Source: an uncultured Agathobacter sp.
GTDB taxonomy: Bacteria > Bacillota > Clostridia > Lachnospirales > Lachnospiraceae
DNA: 64,000 nucleotides
Assembly (NCBI GenBank): GCA_934307695.1
Contig: CAKRCS010000002.1
Coordinates: forward strand, 186,001-250,000
Direction: 5' to 3'
Position numbers and translations under genes: made by a program
The notes under the pieces: model-generated
Seen by the model: only the letters and a program-made list of their open reading frames with translations
Told to the model about the DNA's origin: nothing
Database searches by the model: none
Shown here: piece after piece, positions 45,694 through 53,880 of the stretch
How the letters are laid out: each line of letters begins with the position of its first letter
How positions within the stretch are numbered: position 1 is the stretch's first letter

Positions 45694-46333
45694 ACCGTAA
45701 CCTCCTCTCCAGTACCGTTGCCAGTATCGTAATCGGTAACAGTATGATCAGATATGCAGCCACCAGCATGAGCAGCGCTTCATCTGTCTTGTAGTAGAGA
45801 CCTATGAGATCCTTTGCCACATACATCAGATCTGCCAGCGCCACAACGCTGAATACGGATGTCTCTTTTATCAGGAACACCATGTTTGCACATAGTGCCG
45901 GGACTGATACGGACAATGCCTGCGGAAGAACCACATATCTTACGATCTGGCTTCTTCTCATTCCGAGTGCCAGTGCCGATTCCTCCTGTCCTTTGTCCAC
46001 CGCTTCAATCCCGCTTCGGAATGCCTCCGCCATGTAACTGCCTCCTAAGAAGCAGAGCCCGATGATCGCACAGCCCTTGGAGCTGATGCTGATGCCTGCT
46101 TTCGGTAATCCAAAGTATAACAAAAACAGTTGTACCAGAAGCGGTGTGTTGCGGGATAACTCGATGTATATGGCTGCGATCGTTTTTAGTACCGGTACTT
46201 TAAAATACTGAATACAGGCGATCAGAAGTCCTACCACCAGTGAAAGTGCGATTCCGATCAGACCAATGCTAAGTGTCAGCCCCGCCGCCTTGACGTATAG
46301 CGGTGTGTATTCAGCTATAAACTGCGTATCCAT
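45674..46333 (-). CDS. Polar amino acid ABC transporter permease
   Basis: The 219-residue permease is the first gene of the double transporter operon. It has the HisM/GlnP family signature IYIELSRNTPLLVQLFLLYFG and the EAA loop EESALALGMRRSQIVRYVVLP. AAAGGAAG precedes the ATG. The operon promoter and a probable LysR box lie upstream. Similarity of the set to cystine importers makes a sulfur amino acid a reasonable but unproved substrate. Confidence 0.92.
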   Translation of the reverse strand: MDTQFIAEYTPLYVKAAGLTLSIGLIGIALSLVVGLLIACIQYFKVPVLKTIAAIYIELSRNTPLLVQLFLLYFGLPKAGISISSKGCAIIGLCFLGGSYMAEAFRSGIEAVDKGQEESALALGMRRSQIVRYVVLPQALSVSVPALCANMVFLIKETSVFSVVALADLMYVAKDLIGLYYKTDEALLMLVAAYLIILLPITILATVLERRLRYAGFGN

Positions 46334-46404
46334 CTTGTCGCTTCCTTTCCGGTTGATCGAATCTTCCTTTTTCCTACTGCATCGGTAGGTTTTATTTTTC
46401 TCTC

Positions 46405-46433
46405 ATTATATGTATCCGGGCTGCTATTGTAAA
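46405..46433 (-). promoter_or_regulatory. Promoter of the double ABC transporter operon
   Basis: On the minus strand TTTACA (46433-46428) and TATAAT (46410-46405) are separated by 17 bp, with start near 46398. The leader of about 65 nt contains a small hairpin CCTAC..GTAGG (46389-46385 with 46377-46373). Confidence 0.7.
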
Positions 46434-46445
46434 ATTCTTAAACTT

Positions 46446-46459
46446 TATAGCTAGTTATA
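46446..46459. promoter_or_regulatory. Probable LysR-type regulator box
   Basis: TATAGCTAGTTATA is an imperfect palindrome centred about 55 bp upstream of the predicted start of the transporter operon. This is where LysR activators usually bind. A LysR gene lies immediately upstream on the same strand. Confidence 0.4.
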
Positions 46460-46478
46460 GTTTGTTTCTATAACGAAA

Positions 46479-46600
46479 CAAAGAGTCACTTTGTGACTCT
46501 TTGCGCGCCCGTGTGGGCACGCAAGTGCATCTTCAGCTCCACACGGGTCGCATCCCTGCGGAGCATTTTTGCTTTATAGGAAAAGGAATTTCCTATAAAG
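46479..46600. repeat. Dispersed intergenic repeat, longest copy (A)
   Basis: The copy contains, in order, a perfect hairpin CAAAGAGTCAC-TTT-GTGACTCTTTG, a hairpin GCGCGCCC-GTGT-GGGCACGC, CCCGTGTGG paired with CCACACGGG further on, a GCATCCCTGCGGAGC block, and the palindrome CTTTATAGGAAA-N5-TTTCCTATAAAG (46572-46600). Parts recur at 12480-12540, 35459-35485, 54773-54829 and 59902-59912. Confidence 0.7.
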
Positions 46601-46601
46601 C

Positions 46602-46637
46602 AAAAAAACTGCCAGCCACATCCCGTGACTGACAGCT
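46602..46637 (-). terminator. Terminator of the LysR regulator gene
   Basis: On the minus strand CTGTCAGTCAC (46635-46625) pairs with GTGGCTGGCAG (46619-46609) with two T-G pairs and a 5-nt loop, followed by seven Ts. The wobble pairs show that the minus strand is the transcribed one. Confidence 0.8.
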
Positions 46638-46639
46638 TT

Positions 46640-47551
46640 TTATTTTAATGCCTTGTCTTCGTATTTGGATAGCTCCTCGATGTACTTCTTTCCGAGAGAG
46701 CTTATCATGACACCCTTGCGGGAAAGATATCCGATCGTCATAGTCTCGTCCGAATGCAGGCGCACCGCACAGTAATCCGAACCGTTTAATTCTTCACAGA
46801 TGATACCGGAGCAAAGCGTGTAACCGTTTAGACCTACCATGAGATTTAACAGAGTGGCACGGTCGCTGGCGCGGATCAACTGCTTATAGTGGTAAGTGCT
46901 GAGCACCTCCTCCGCAAAATAGAAGGAATTGTTCTTCCCCTGGTCGAATGCCAGACACGGGTACTCCTCCAGTTCCTCCAGTGTGATTTCCTCCCGGTCT
47001 GCGAGCGGATGTCCTTTCCACATGTAGACGTAAATGTGGCAGTCGAGGATCGGGTGGAACACCAGCCCGTTTTCCGCAAACAGCTTGTTTAACACCTTCT
47101 GGTTAAATTCGTTGAGATAGAGGATTCCGATCTCACTCTTGAAATTCTTGACATTCTCGATAACCTCGTAGGTCTTCGTCTCATAAATCGCGAACTCGTA
47201 CTCATCAATTCCGAACTGTTTGACCATCTCCACAAACGCCTTTACCGCAAAGGTATAGTGTTGCGTTGACACACCGAATTTCTTTTTGATGCTGCCCTTA
47301 TCGATGTACTTTGTCTCGATCAGTCCGTATTGCTCTACGACCTGCCGCGCATAGCCGATAAACTCCTCTCCCTCGGTCGTGGTAAATACGCCCTTATTGT
47401 TACGGATGAATACCTCGATCCCGATCTCCTCCTCCAGCTCCTTGATTGCCGAGGAAAGGCTCGGCTGGGAGATAAACAGCTTTTTTGCAGCTTTATTCAT
47501 GGATTTGGATTCTGCTACCGTAATAATATATCGCAACTGTGTCAGTGTCAT
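46640..47551 (-). CDS. LysR-family regulator next to the double ABC transporter operon
   Basis: The 303-residue regulator has an N-terminal winged helix (MTLTQLRYIITVAESKSMNKAAKKLF, quoted as TLTQLRYIITVAE; SQPSLSSAIKELEEEIGIEVF) and a periplasmic-binding-like effector domain. It is the second gene after the rhodanese-TtcA fusion (23 nt gap) and lies directly upstream of the transporter operon. Control of sulfur amino acid uptake, as by CysB/YtlI/CmbR relatives, is inferred from position only. Confidence 0.85.
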   Translation of the reverse strand: MTLTQLRYIITVAESKSMNKAAKKLFISQPSLSSAIKELEEEIGIEVFIRNNKGVFTTTEGEEFIGYARQVVEQYGLIETKYIDKGSIKKKFGVSTQHYTFAVKAFVEMVKQFGIDEYEFAIYETKTYEVIENVKNFKSEIGILYLNEFNQKVLNKLFAENGLVFHPILDCHIYVYMWKGHPLADREEITLEELEEYPCLAFDQGKNNSFYFAEEVLSTYHYKQLIRASDRATLLNLMVGLNGYTLCSGIICEELNGSDYCAVRLHSDETMTIGYLSRKGVMISSLGKKYIEELSKYEDKALK

Positions 47552-47574
47552 AGCCCATTCCGCCCTTTTTCGTC

Positions 47575-48735
47575 TTAATTGGTTCTGCTGTCGTAATCAT
47601 CCAAAAACTGATAGGTCATATCATCCTTGTGATAGCCGATCACTGTTTTCAGATTGATGTTCTTTACGCTGTTGAAGATATTGATGTCGATCACATCGCT
47701 GACCTTACGGAACTGTGCGATCAGCTCCTTCATTTCATCACGCTTTGAGCCTCTGCCGCCACCGCAGGTCGCACAATTCTCGGTAAAACGGCAGGCACAC
47801 TGTATAAAATGCAGTCCGTTGTAATCGCGCCATGCCTTTATCGCATCTTCCTTGACTAAATACATCGGGCGGATCAGTTCCATCCCCTCAAAATGCTGGC
47901 TGTGCAGCTTCGGCATCATCGTTTCCACCTTGCCGCTATATAACATTCCCATCAGGATCGTCTCAATCACGTCATCGAAGTGATGTCCAAGCGCGATCTT
48001 ATTGCAGCCAAGCTCTTTTGCCTTTGCATAGAGATAGCCTCTGCGCATGCGCGCGCACAGATAGCATGGGTTATGGTCGATCGTTGCCACCGTGTCAAAA
48101 ATATCACTGTTGAATACCGTAAGTGGAATGCCAAGGAGCTTTGCATTGTCCTCTATGATCTTCCAGTTGTCCGCATTGTATCCCGGATTCATTACCAGAA
48201 AAACCGCCTCAAACGGCACTTTGCCGTGGCGCTGCAGCTCCTGGATCAGCTTTGCTAAAAGCATTGAATCCTTACCGCCGGATATGCACACTGCAACCTT
48301 GTCGCCCTCGTTGATCAGCTTATATTCATTCAGCGCGCGGGTAAACGGGCGCCACACGGTCTTTTTAAACTTCTTGATGATGCTGCGCTCGATCTCTGCT
48401 GTCTTTTCCCTGCGCGCCTCCTCGGACGCACTCTCCATATACCGGTTGAGCGTCAGCTTTAAATACGCACGGTATCCTCCGTCCACATTGACCGCATCGT
48501 AGCCGGCTTCCTCTAAGTCCTCCGTATAACCGCGGCTGCGCTCGCCGGTGTGGCACATCAGATAGATGGTCTTATCCTTTGGAATGCGATCCATATTTTC
48601 TTCAAACACATCCATCGGAATGCTGACCGCACCCGGAAATGTCCCACGCTCATATTGTTCCTGCGGACGGATATCGACCACGCAACAGGTGTCCTTATTT
48701 ATCTGTTCCAATTCTTCGATCGTAATGCTTTTCAT
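47575..48735 (-). CDS. Rhodanese fused to TtcA-like PP-loop ATPase
   Basis: The 386-residue protein joins a rhodanese domain (1-105; active-site Cys61 in MCHTGERSRG) to a TtcA/TilS-type tRNA-thiolation ATPase domain (about 120-380). The PP-loop is SGGKDSM, with CYLCARMRRG and the late CACRFTENCATCGGG cysteine groups that suggest an Fe-S cluster. A rhodanese could pass persulfide sulfur directly to the ATPase. The exact tRNA base is unknown. GAGAGG precedes the ATG and a good promoter lies upstream. Confidence 0.85.
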   Translation of the reverse strand: MKSITIEELEQINKDTCCVVDIRPQEQYERGTFPGAVSIPMDVFEENMDRIPKDKTIYLMCHTGERSRGYTEDLEEAGYDAVNVDGGYRAYLKLTLNRYMESASEEARREKTAEIERSIIKKFKKTVWRPFTRALNEYKLINEGDKVAVCISGGKDSMLLAKLIQELQRHGKVPFEAVFLVMNPGYNADNWKIIEDNAKLLGIPLTVFNSDIFDTVATIDHNPCYLCARMRRGYLYAKAKELGCNKIALGHHFDDVIETILMGMLYSGKVETMMPKLHSQHFEGMELIRPMYLVKEDAIKAWRDYNGLHFIQCACRFTENCATCGGGRGSKRDEMKELIAQFRKVSDVIDINIFNSVKNINLKTVIGYHKDDMTYQFLDDYDSRTN

Positions 48736-48771
48736 TTTTGTTCCGATACCTCTCTTTGGTTGTTCTAAGCG

Positions 48772-48800
48772 ATTATACTATGGAATGCGTGGTTTTTCAA
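48772..48800 (-). promoter_or_regulatory. Promoter of the rhodanese-TtcA/LysR unit
   Basis: On the minus strand TTGAAA (48800-48795) and TATAAT (48777-48772) are 17 bp apart, about 37 nt before the start codon at 48735. Confidence 0.7.
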
Positions 48801-48828
48801 GAAACTGCTGCCAGTCTGGGCAAACAGG

Positions 48829-48857
48829 TTGACTTTCTCTTTCCACCGATTTACATT
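48829..48857 (+). promoter_or_regulatory. Promoter of the YitT-like gene
   Basis: TTGACT (48829-48834) and TACATT (48852-48857) are separated by 17 bp. The start near 48864 gives a leader of about 55 nt with AAGGAG before ATG 48920. It is back to back with the minus-strand promoter at 48772-48800. Confidence 0.6.
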
Positions 48858-48919
48858 ATTATCAGATAGCCACAAAAATTATGTTGCTTAACCGCATTTT
48901 ATATAAGGAGATTTTTACT

Positions 48920-49765
48920 ATGCTTCAGAAAATAAAGAATTTTTCCATCATCACGATCAGCGTTGTCATCATGGCGATCGGTGTCTACTATTTTAAGTTC
49001 CCGAACAACTTCTGTTTTGGCGGTGTAACAGGCGCGGCAGTCGTTTTTGCAAAGCTTATCCCGGTATCTGCGAGCAGCTTTTCCTTCATCGTCAATATGG
49101 TGCTCTTAGTGCTCGGCTTTGCCTTCCTCGGAAAGGACTTTGCGCTCCGCACAACCTACGCGACGGTTCTTTTGTCCGCGCTGCTCCTGATCTTAGAAAA
49201 GTTTCATCCGCTGACACATCCACTCTCCAACGAGCCGATGCTTGAGCTTGTCTTTGCGATCGCACTCCCTGCGATTGCCTCCGCACTGCTCTTCTATGAG
49301 GGTTCCTCCAGCGGTGGAACTGATGTCATTGCAATGATTGTCAAAAAGTACACCCATGTCCAGGACATCGGGATTGCACTTTTCATTACCGACCTGATCA
49401 TGATCATCATCGCCTGCTTTGTCTTTGACATCAAGACCGCACTGTATTCCTTTGTTGGTCTGACGCTGAAATCCTTTTTGATTGATGCGATCATTGAAAG
49501 TATCATGCTGCGCAAATCTGTTATGATCACCTGCGAAGACAAGGATGCCATCTGCCGTTTCATCACGGAAAACTTAAATAAAAGCGCCACTATCGTCAAT
49601 GCGAAGGGCGCTTATACAAACGAAGACAAATATTTGATTTTTACAACACTTACCAGAAAGCAGGCCGCTGCTGTGCGCTCTTTTATCCATGAGAACCACC
49701 TGACGGCTTTCATCTCCATGTCCAGCACCAGCGAAGTTTTCGGCAAGGGATTTTCTTCTATCTAA
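48920..49765 (+). CDS. YitT-family membrane protein (DUF161/DUF2179)
   Basis: The 281-residue protein has five to six membrane segments in the N-terminal two thirds and a cytoplasmic DUF2179 ferredoxin-like domain at the end (KSVMITCEDKDAICRFITEN, quoted as VMITCEDKDAICRFI; YLIFTTLTRKQAAAVRSFI). The YitT hallmark GGVTGAAVVF and EGSSSGGTDVIAMIV are present. The function of the family is not known; transport is suspected. The start at ATG 48920 is supported by AAGGAG; an upstream in-frame ATG at 48881 lacks a site. Confidence 0.88.
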   Translation: MLQKIKNFSIITISVVIMAIGVYYFKFPNNFCFGGVTGAAVVFAKLIPVSASSFSFIVNMVLLVLGFAFLGKDFALRTTYATVLLSALLLILEKFHPLTHPLSNEPMLELVFAIALPAIASALLFYEGSSSGGTDVIAMIVKKYTHVQDIGIALFITDLIMIIIACFVFDIKTALYSFVGLTLKSFLIDAIIESIMLRKSVMITCEDKDAICRFITENLNKSATIVNAKGAYTNEDKYLIFTTLTRKQAAAVRSFIHENHLTAFISMSSTSEVFGKGFSSI

Positions 49766-49795
49766 CTAAGATGCTAGACTAACTAAGATGCTAGA
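49762..49795. repeat. Exact 17-bp tandem duplication over the yitT stop codon
   Basis: CTAACTAAGATGCTAGA occurs twice back to back (49762-49778 and 49779-49795). The first copy contains the TAA stop of the YitT-like gene. Confidence 0.85.
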
Positions 49796-49830
49796 GACGT
49801 CCAGCTCAAATCATCAATTTTCCATATTTT

Positions 49831-49873
49831 TCAAAAATTTGGTCTGGAGCCCTTATGGCTCCAGACCAAATTT
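49831..49873. terminator. Bidirectional terminator between the YitT-like gene and purL
   Basis: AAATTTGGTCTGGAGCC (49835-49851) and GGCTCCAGACCAAATTT (49857-49873) form a perfect 17-bp stem with a 5-nt loop. The minus-strand side ends in TTTTTG. The purL stop is 23 nt away. Confidence 0.85.
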
Positions 49874-49895
49874 GTACTACCTATTTTATAACCTG

Positions 49896-52800
49896 CTATT
49901 TGAAATATGCAACACCGCTCTCGAACAGCTTCATATCCTGCTCTCCGTAGATGTTGATCGCAACACTCTCGCCGCGGCGCTCAGAATGCGCCATCTTGCC
50001 GAGCACACGGCCATCCGGGCTGGTGATACCCTCGATTGCCATGTAGGAACCGTTGATGTTCCATTCCTCATCCATCGTCGGCTGTCCTGCCTCGTTGACA
50101 TACTGGGTAGCAACCTGTCCGTTTGCAAACAGCTTATCGAGCCATTCCTTCGGAGCAACAAAGCGTCCCTCGCCGTGTGATGCCGGATTGCAGTAGGTCT
50201 TGCCGAGCTCTGCGCCTGCAAGCCACGGGCTCTTGTTGGTGACAACCTTGGTGTATACCATCTTGCTGATGTGGCGGTTGATGGTGTTGTAGGTCAGCGT
50301 CGGTGAAGTCTCATCCTGCATACGGATCTCGCCATAAGGAACAAGACCGAGCTTGATAAGAGCCTGGAATCCGTTACAGATACCAAGTGCAAGACCATCG
50401 CGCTCATTAAGCAGACGGTTGACCGCCTCTGTCATCTTCGCATTGCGGAATGCGGTGGCGAAGAACTTTGCAGATCCCTCCGGTTCATCACCGGCAGAAA
50501 ATCCACCTGGGAACATGATCATCTGGGACTGATCGATCGCCTTTACAAATTCGTCAACGGAATCGCGGATATCCTCTGCGCTTAAGTTCTTAAATACCTT
50601 TACGATCGTGTCGGCACCAGCACGTTCAAACGCCTTTGCACTGTCGTACTCACAGTTGGTTCCCGGAAATACCGGAATGAATACGGTCGGCTTTGCGATC
50701 TTATTCTTGCAGACATAAACGCTCTTTGCGTCAAATACATCCGTCTTGACATCGGAGGTATCCTCATGGGATCTCGTATGGAATACGCCCTCCAGCTTCT
50801 TTGTCCATGCGGCGATCGCCTCATCGATCGGAAGCACCATATTGTCACACTCGATGGTCTGCGTATCGTTTACATATCCGACAACGCTCTCCACACCGCT
50901 TAATCCTGCGGCATCGAGGATCTCTCTTACAACGGCAAGCTTATCTGCCGGGATCTCCGCAACAATATTTCCAAAGCCCGGTGCAAATAACGTATCGCTG
51001 GTGACCTCCTCCTCGATGGTTACGCCGAGCTTATTTCCGAACGCCATCTTGGAAACTGCTGCCGCAAGTCCCTTTCCATCCAGCGCGTATGCGGAAACGA
51101 TCGCGCCCTTCTGGATCATCTCATGGATGGCATCATACAGCTTCATAACCTGTGCATAGACAGGAAGGTCATACTCGTTCTTCTCAATCTCAAATAAGAT
51201 CAACTGGTCTCCGGCGTTCTTAAACTCCGGTGTGATGATATCCTTCTCTTTTGCCACGTCAACGGCAAAGGAAACCAGTGTCGGCGGAACATCGATCTCA
51301 TTGAAGGTTCCGGACATGGAATCCTTTCCTCCGATGGATGGAAGCCCGAAGCCGATCTGTGCGTCGTAAGCGCCAAGCAGTGCTGCAAACGGCTGGCTCC
51401 AGCGTCTTGGGTTCTCGCTCATTCTGCGGAAATATTCCTGGAAGGTAAAACGAACCTTCTTAAAATCACCACCGGCAGTTACGATGCGGGAAAGTGACTC
51501 AAGCACCGCATAGATAGAACCGTGGTATGGGCTCCAGCTTGAAAGATACGGATCAAAGCCGTAAGCCATCATCGTTACGGTGTCACATTTGCCCTTCAAT
51601 ACCGGAAGCTTTGCGACCATGCTCTGTGTTTCGGTAAGCTGATACTTACCACCGTAAGGCATGTACACGCTGCCTGCACCGATAGAGCCGTCGAACATCT
51701 CAACAAGTCCCTTCTGGGAGCATACATTAAGATCTGAAAGCTCTGCAAGCCATGCGCCCTTCATATCGCCCTGCTCCACATACTTTGCAACCTCCGGTGT
51801 GTGGATTCCGGTCAGATAGTTTGCCTTTTCATCCGGCATCTCGACAACAACATCGGTCTCCTGATGTGCGCCGTTGGTATCCAAAAATGCACGGGAGATA
51901 TTGACGATCTCCTTGCCTCTCCATACAAGTACAAGTCTTGGCTCCTCGGTTACGACTGCGACCTCGGTTGCCTCTAAGTTCTCTTCCTTTGCATACGCCA
52001 TGAACTGTGCGACATCCTCCGGAGCAACAACAACCGCCATACGCTCCTGAGACTCGGAGATTGCAATCTCCGTTCCGTCAAGTCCTGCGTACTTCTTCGG
52101 AACCTTGTCAAGCTGTACAACAAGACCTGCTGCAAGTTCACCGATTGCTACGGATACACCGCCAGCACCAAAGTCGTTACACTTCTTGATGATGTGGGAA
52201 ACCTCCTCGCGGCGGAACAGTCTCTGCAATTTACGCTCGGTCGGTGCGTTACCCTTTTGTACCTCGGCACCGCACACAGAGGTAGACTTCGTATTGTGTG
52301 CCTTGGAAGAACCGGTCGCTCCACCGATTCCGTCACGTCCGGTACGTCCACCAAGAAGGATGATCTTGTCGCCCGGATCAGAGTTTAAACGCTGTACTGC
52401 GCGTCTTGGAGCTGCACCCATGACAGCACCGATCTCCATACGCTTTGCGACATAGTTCGGATGATATACTTCCTTTACATAGCCGGTTGCAAGTCCGATC
52501 TGGTTGCCGTAGGAGCTGTAACCGTGAGCAGCCTCACGCACCAGCTTCTTCTGCGGAAGCTTGCCCTCGATCGTCTCTGCGACCGGAACAGTCGGATCTG
52601 CGGCACCGGTAACACGCATTGCCTGATATACATAAGTACGTCCGGAAAGCGGATCACGGATTGCACCGCCAAGGCAGGTGGCAGCGCCACCAAACGGCTC
52701 GATCTCGGTCGGATGGTTGTGTGTCTCATTCTTAAAGTTCACAAGCCACTCCTCAACCTGTCCGTCCACTTCAACCGGGACAACGATGGAGCAGGCATTG

Positions 52801-53717
52801 ATCTCGTCGGACTCCTCCTGATCAGCAAGCTTGCCCTCTTTCTTTAAGCGCTTCATGCCAACAAGTGCAAGATCCATCAGGCATACAAACTTGTCGCTTC
52901 TTCCCTCGTACAGATTCTTGAAGGAATCCAGATAATCGTTGTAAGAATCCATCATCGGAGCCTTGTAGTAGCCCTCGTCGAAGGAAACATTTTTCAGCTC
53001 GGTCGAGAAGGTGGTGTGACGGCAATGGTCAGACCAGTAGGTATCAAGCACACGGATCTCCGTCATTGACGGGTTGCGCTTCTCCTCATTCTTAAAGTAG
53101 TTCTGGATATGTAAAAAGTCCTTAAATGTCATTGCAAGATTCAGGGAATCGTAAAATGCCTTTAACTCCTGCTCCGGCATCTCAGTAAATGCGGTCTGTC
53201 CGTCGGTGCCGTCAAAGATCACAACATCCTTTGGATCGTCAAACTCCTGTACCAAGGTCTCCGGCTTCTCAAGACCGATCTCGCGGGAATCCACCGGATT
53301 GATGCAATGCTTCTTGATTGCAGCAAACTGCTCATCGCTGATGCTGCCCGCGATCACATAGGTTGTAGCACTGCGGATGATCGGCTCCTCGTTCTCATTT
53401 AACAGCTTTACGCACTGCTCTGCGGAATCCGCTCTCTGGTCGAACTGTCCCGGCAGGAACTCTACGGTAAATACTCTTGCCCCATCAGCCTCAAAGGTTT
53501 CTTCATATATATAGTCTACCGGCGGCTCGGAAAAAACGGTAAGGAGCGCCTTCTTGTAAGTCTCCTCCGTAATGTTCTCAACATCATAGCGGATCAGGAC
53601 ACGGACAGCCTCGATGGTGTCAATGCCGAGATAATGCTTGATCTCATGCTTTAATTCCTTTGCCTTTACTGCAAAGTCCGGCTTCTTTTCAACGTATACA
53701 CGACGTACATTGCTCAT
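49896..53717 (-). CDS. purL: Phosphoribosylformylglycinamidine synthase, single-chain PurL/PurQ
   Basis: This enzyme converts FGAR and glutamine to FGAM in purine synthesis. The 1273-residue chain joins an N-terminal PurS-like region, the PurL synthetase core (DTYWSDHCRHTTF; FKNETHNHPTEIEPFGGAAT, quoted as NETHNHPTEIEPFGG; GRDGIGGATGSS) and a C-terminal class I glutaminase (about 1000-1273) with the nucleophile Cys in ALGICNGFQ and the His/Glu in SHGEGRFV. Length fits the long clostridial form. It is a single gene, 20 kb from the purC-F-B cluster, divergent from a LysR gene. Confidence 0.96.
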   Translation of the reverse strand: MSNVRRVYVEKKPDFAVKAKELKHEIKHYLGIDTIEAVRVLIRYDVENITEETYKKALLTVFSEPPVDYIYEETFEADGARVFTVEFLPGQFDQRADSAEQCVKLLNENEEPIIRSATTYVIAGSISDEQFAAIKKHCINPVDSREIGLEKPETLVQEFDDPKDVVIFDGTDGQTAFTEMPEQELKAFYDSLNLAMTFKDFLHIQNYFKNEEKRNPSMTEIRVLDTYWSDHCRHTTFSTELKNVSFDEGYYKAPMMDSYNDYLDSFKNLYEGRSDKFVCLMDLALVGMKRLKKEGKLADQEESDEINACSIVVPVEVDGQVEEWLVNFKNETHNHPTEIEPFGGAATCLGGAIRDPLSGRTYVYQAMRVTGAADPTVPVAETIEGKLPQKKLVREAAHGYSSYGNQIGLATGYVKEVYHPNYVAKRMEIGAVMGAAPRRAVQRLNSDPGDKIILLGGRTGRDGIGGATGSSKAHNTKSTSVCGAEVQKGNAPTERKLQRLFRREEVSHIIKKCNDFGAGGVSVAIGELAAGLVVQLDKVPKKYAGLDGTEIAISESQERMAVVVAPEDVAQFMAYAKEENLEATEVAVVTEEPRLVLVWRGKEIVNISRAFLDTNGAHQETDVVVEMPDEKANYLTGIHTPEVAKYVEQGDMKGAWLAELSDLNVCSQKGLVEMFDGSIGAGSVYMPYGGKYQLTETQSMVAKLPVLKGKCDTVTMMAYGFDPYLSSWSPYHGSIYAVLESLSRIVTAGGDFKKVRFTFQEYFRRMSENPRRWSQPFAALLGAYDAQIGFGLPSIGGKDSMSGTFNEIDVPPTLVSFAVDVAKEKDIITPEFKNAGDQLILFEIEKNEYDLPVYAQVMKLYDAIHEMIQKGAIVSAYALDGKGLAAAVSKMAFGNKLGVTIEEEVTSDTLFAPGFGNIVAEIPADKLAVVREILDAAGLSGVESVVGYVNDTQTIECDNMVLPIDEAIAAWTKKLEGVFHTRSHEDTSDVKTDVFDAKSVYVCKNKIAKPTVFIPVFPGTNCEYDSAKAFERAGADTIVKVFKNLSAEDIRDSVDEFVKAIDQSQMIMFPGGFSAGDEPEGSAKFFATAFRNAKMTEAVNRLLNERDGLALGICNGFQALIKLGLVPYGEIRMQDETSPTLTYNTINRHISKMVYTKVVTNKSPWLAGAELGKTYCNPASHGEGRFVAPKEWLDKLFANGQVATQYVNEAGQPTMDEEWNINGSYMAIEGITSPDGRVLGKMAHSERRGESVAINIYGEQDMKLFESGVAYFK

Positions 53718-53812
53718 TTCGTTTTCCTCCGTTACTTACGACTTGGAATCGGTTGATGTGTTTCTATATGTTAGTATACCATTGCCGGATAAATAAGCAT
53801 AATTAAATTTTA

Positions 53813-53841
53813 TTGACGCATTGATTAGTAAAACTTATAAT
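53813..53841 (+). promoter_or_regulatory. Promoter of the LysR gene at 53881
   Basis: TTGACG (53813-53818) and TATAAT (53836-53841) are separated by 17 bp, with the start near 53848. For purL on the opposite strand only a TATACT box near 53774-53779 with a poor -35 was seen. Confidence 0.65.
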
Positions 53842-53880
53842 AGAATTATTGGAAAATATGAAAGAAATGAGAGGTCAGAT

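Noticed and set aside
53718-53880. Search for a purine riboswitch or PurR boxes before purL
   Set aside because: The purL leader is only about 50 nt and no purine-aptamer core was recognised.
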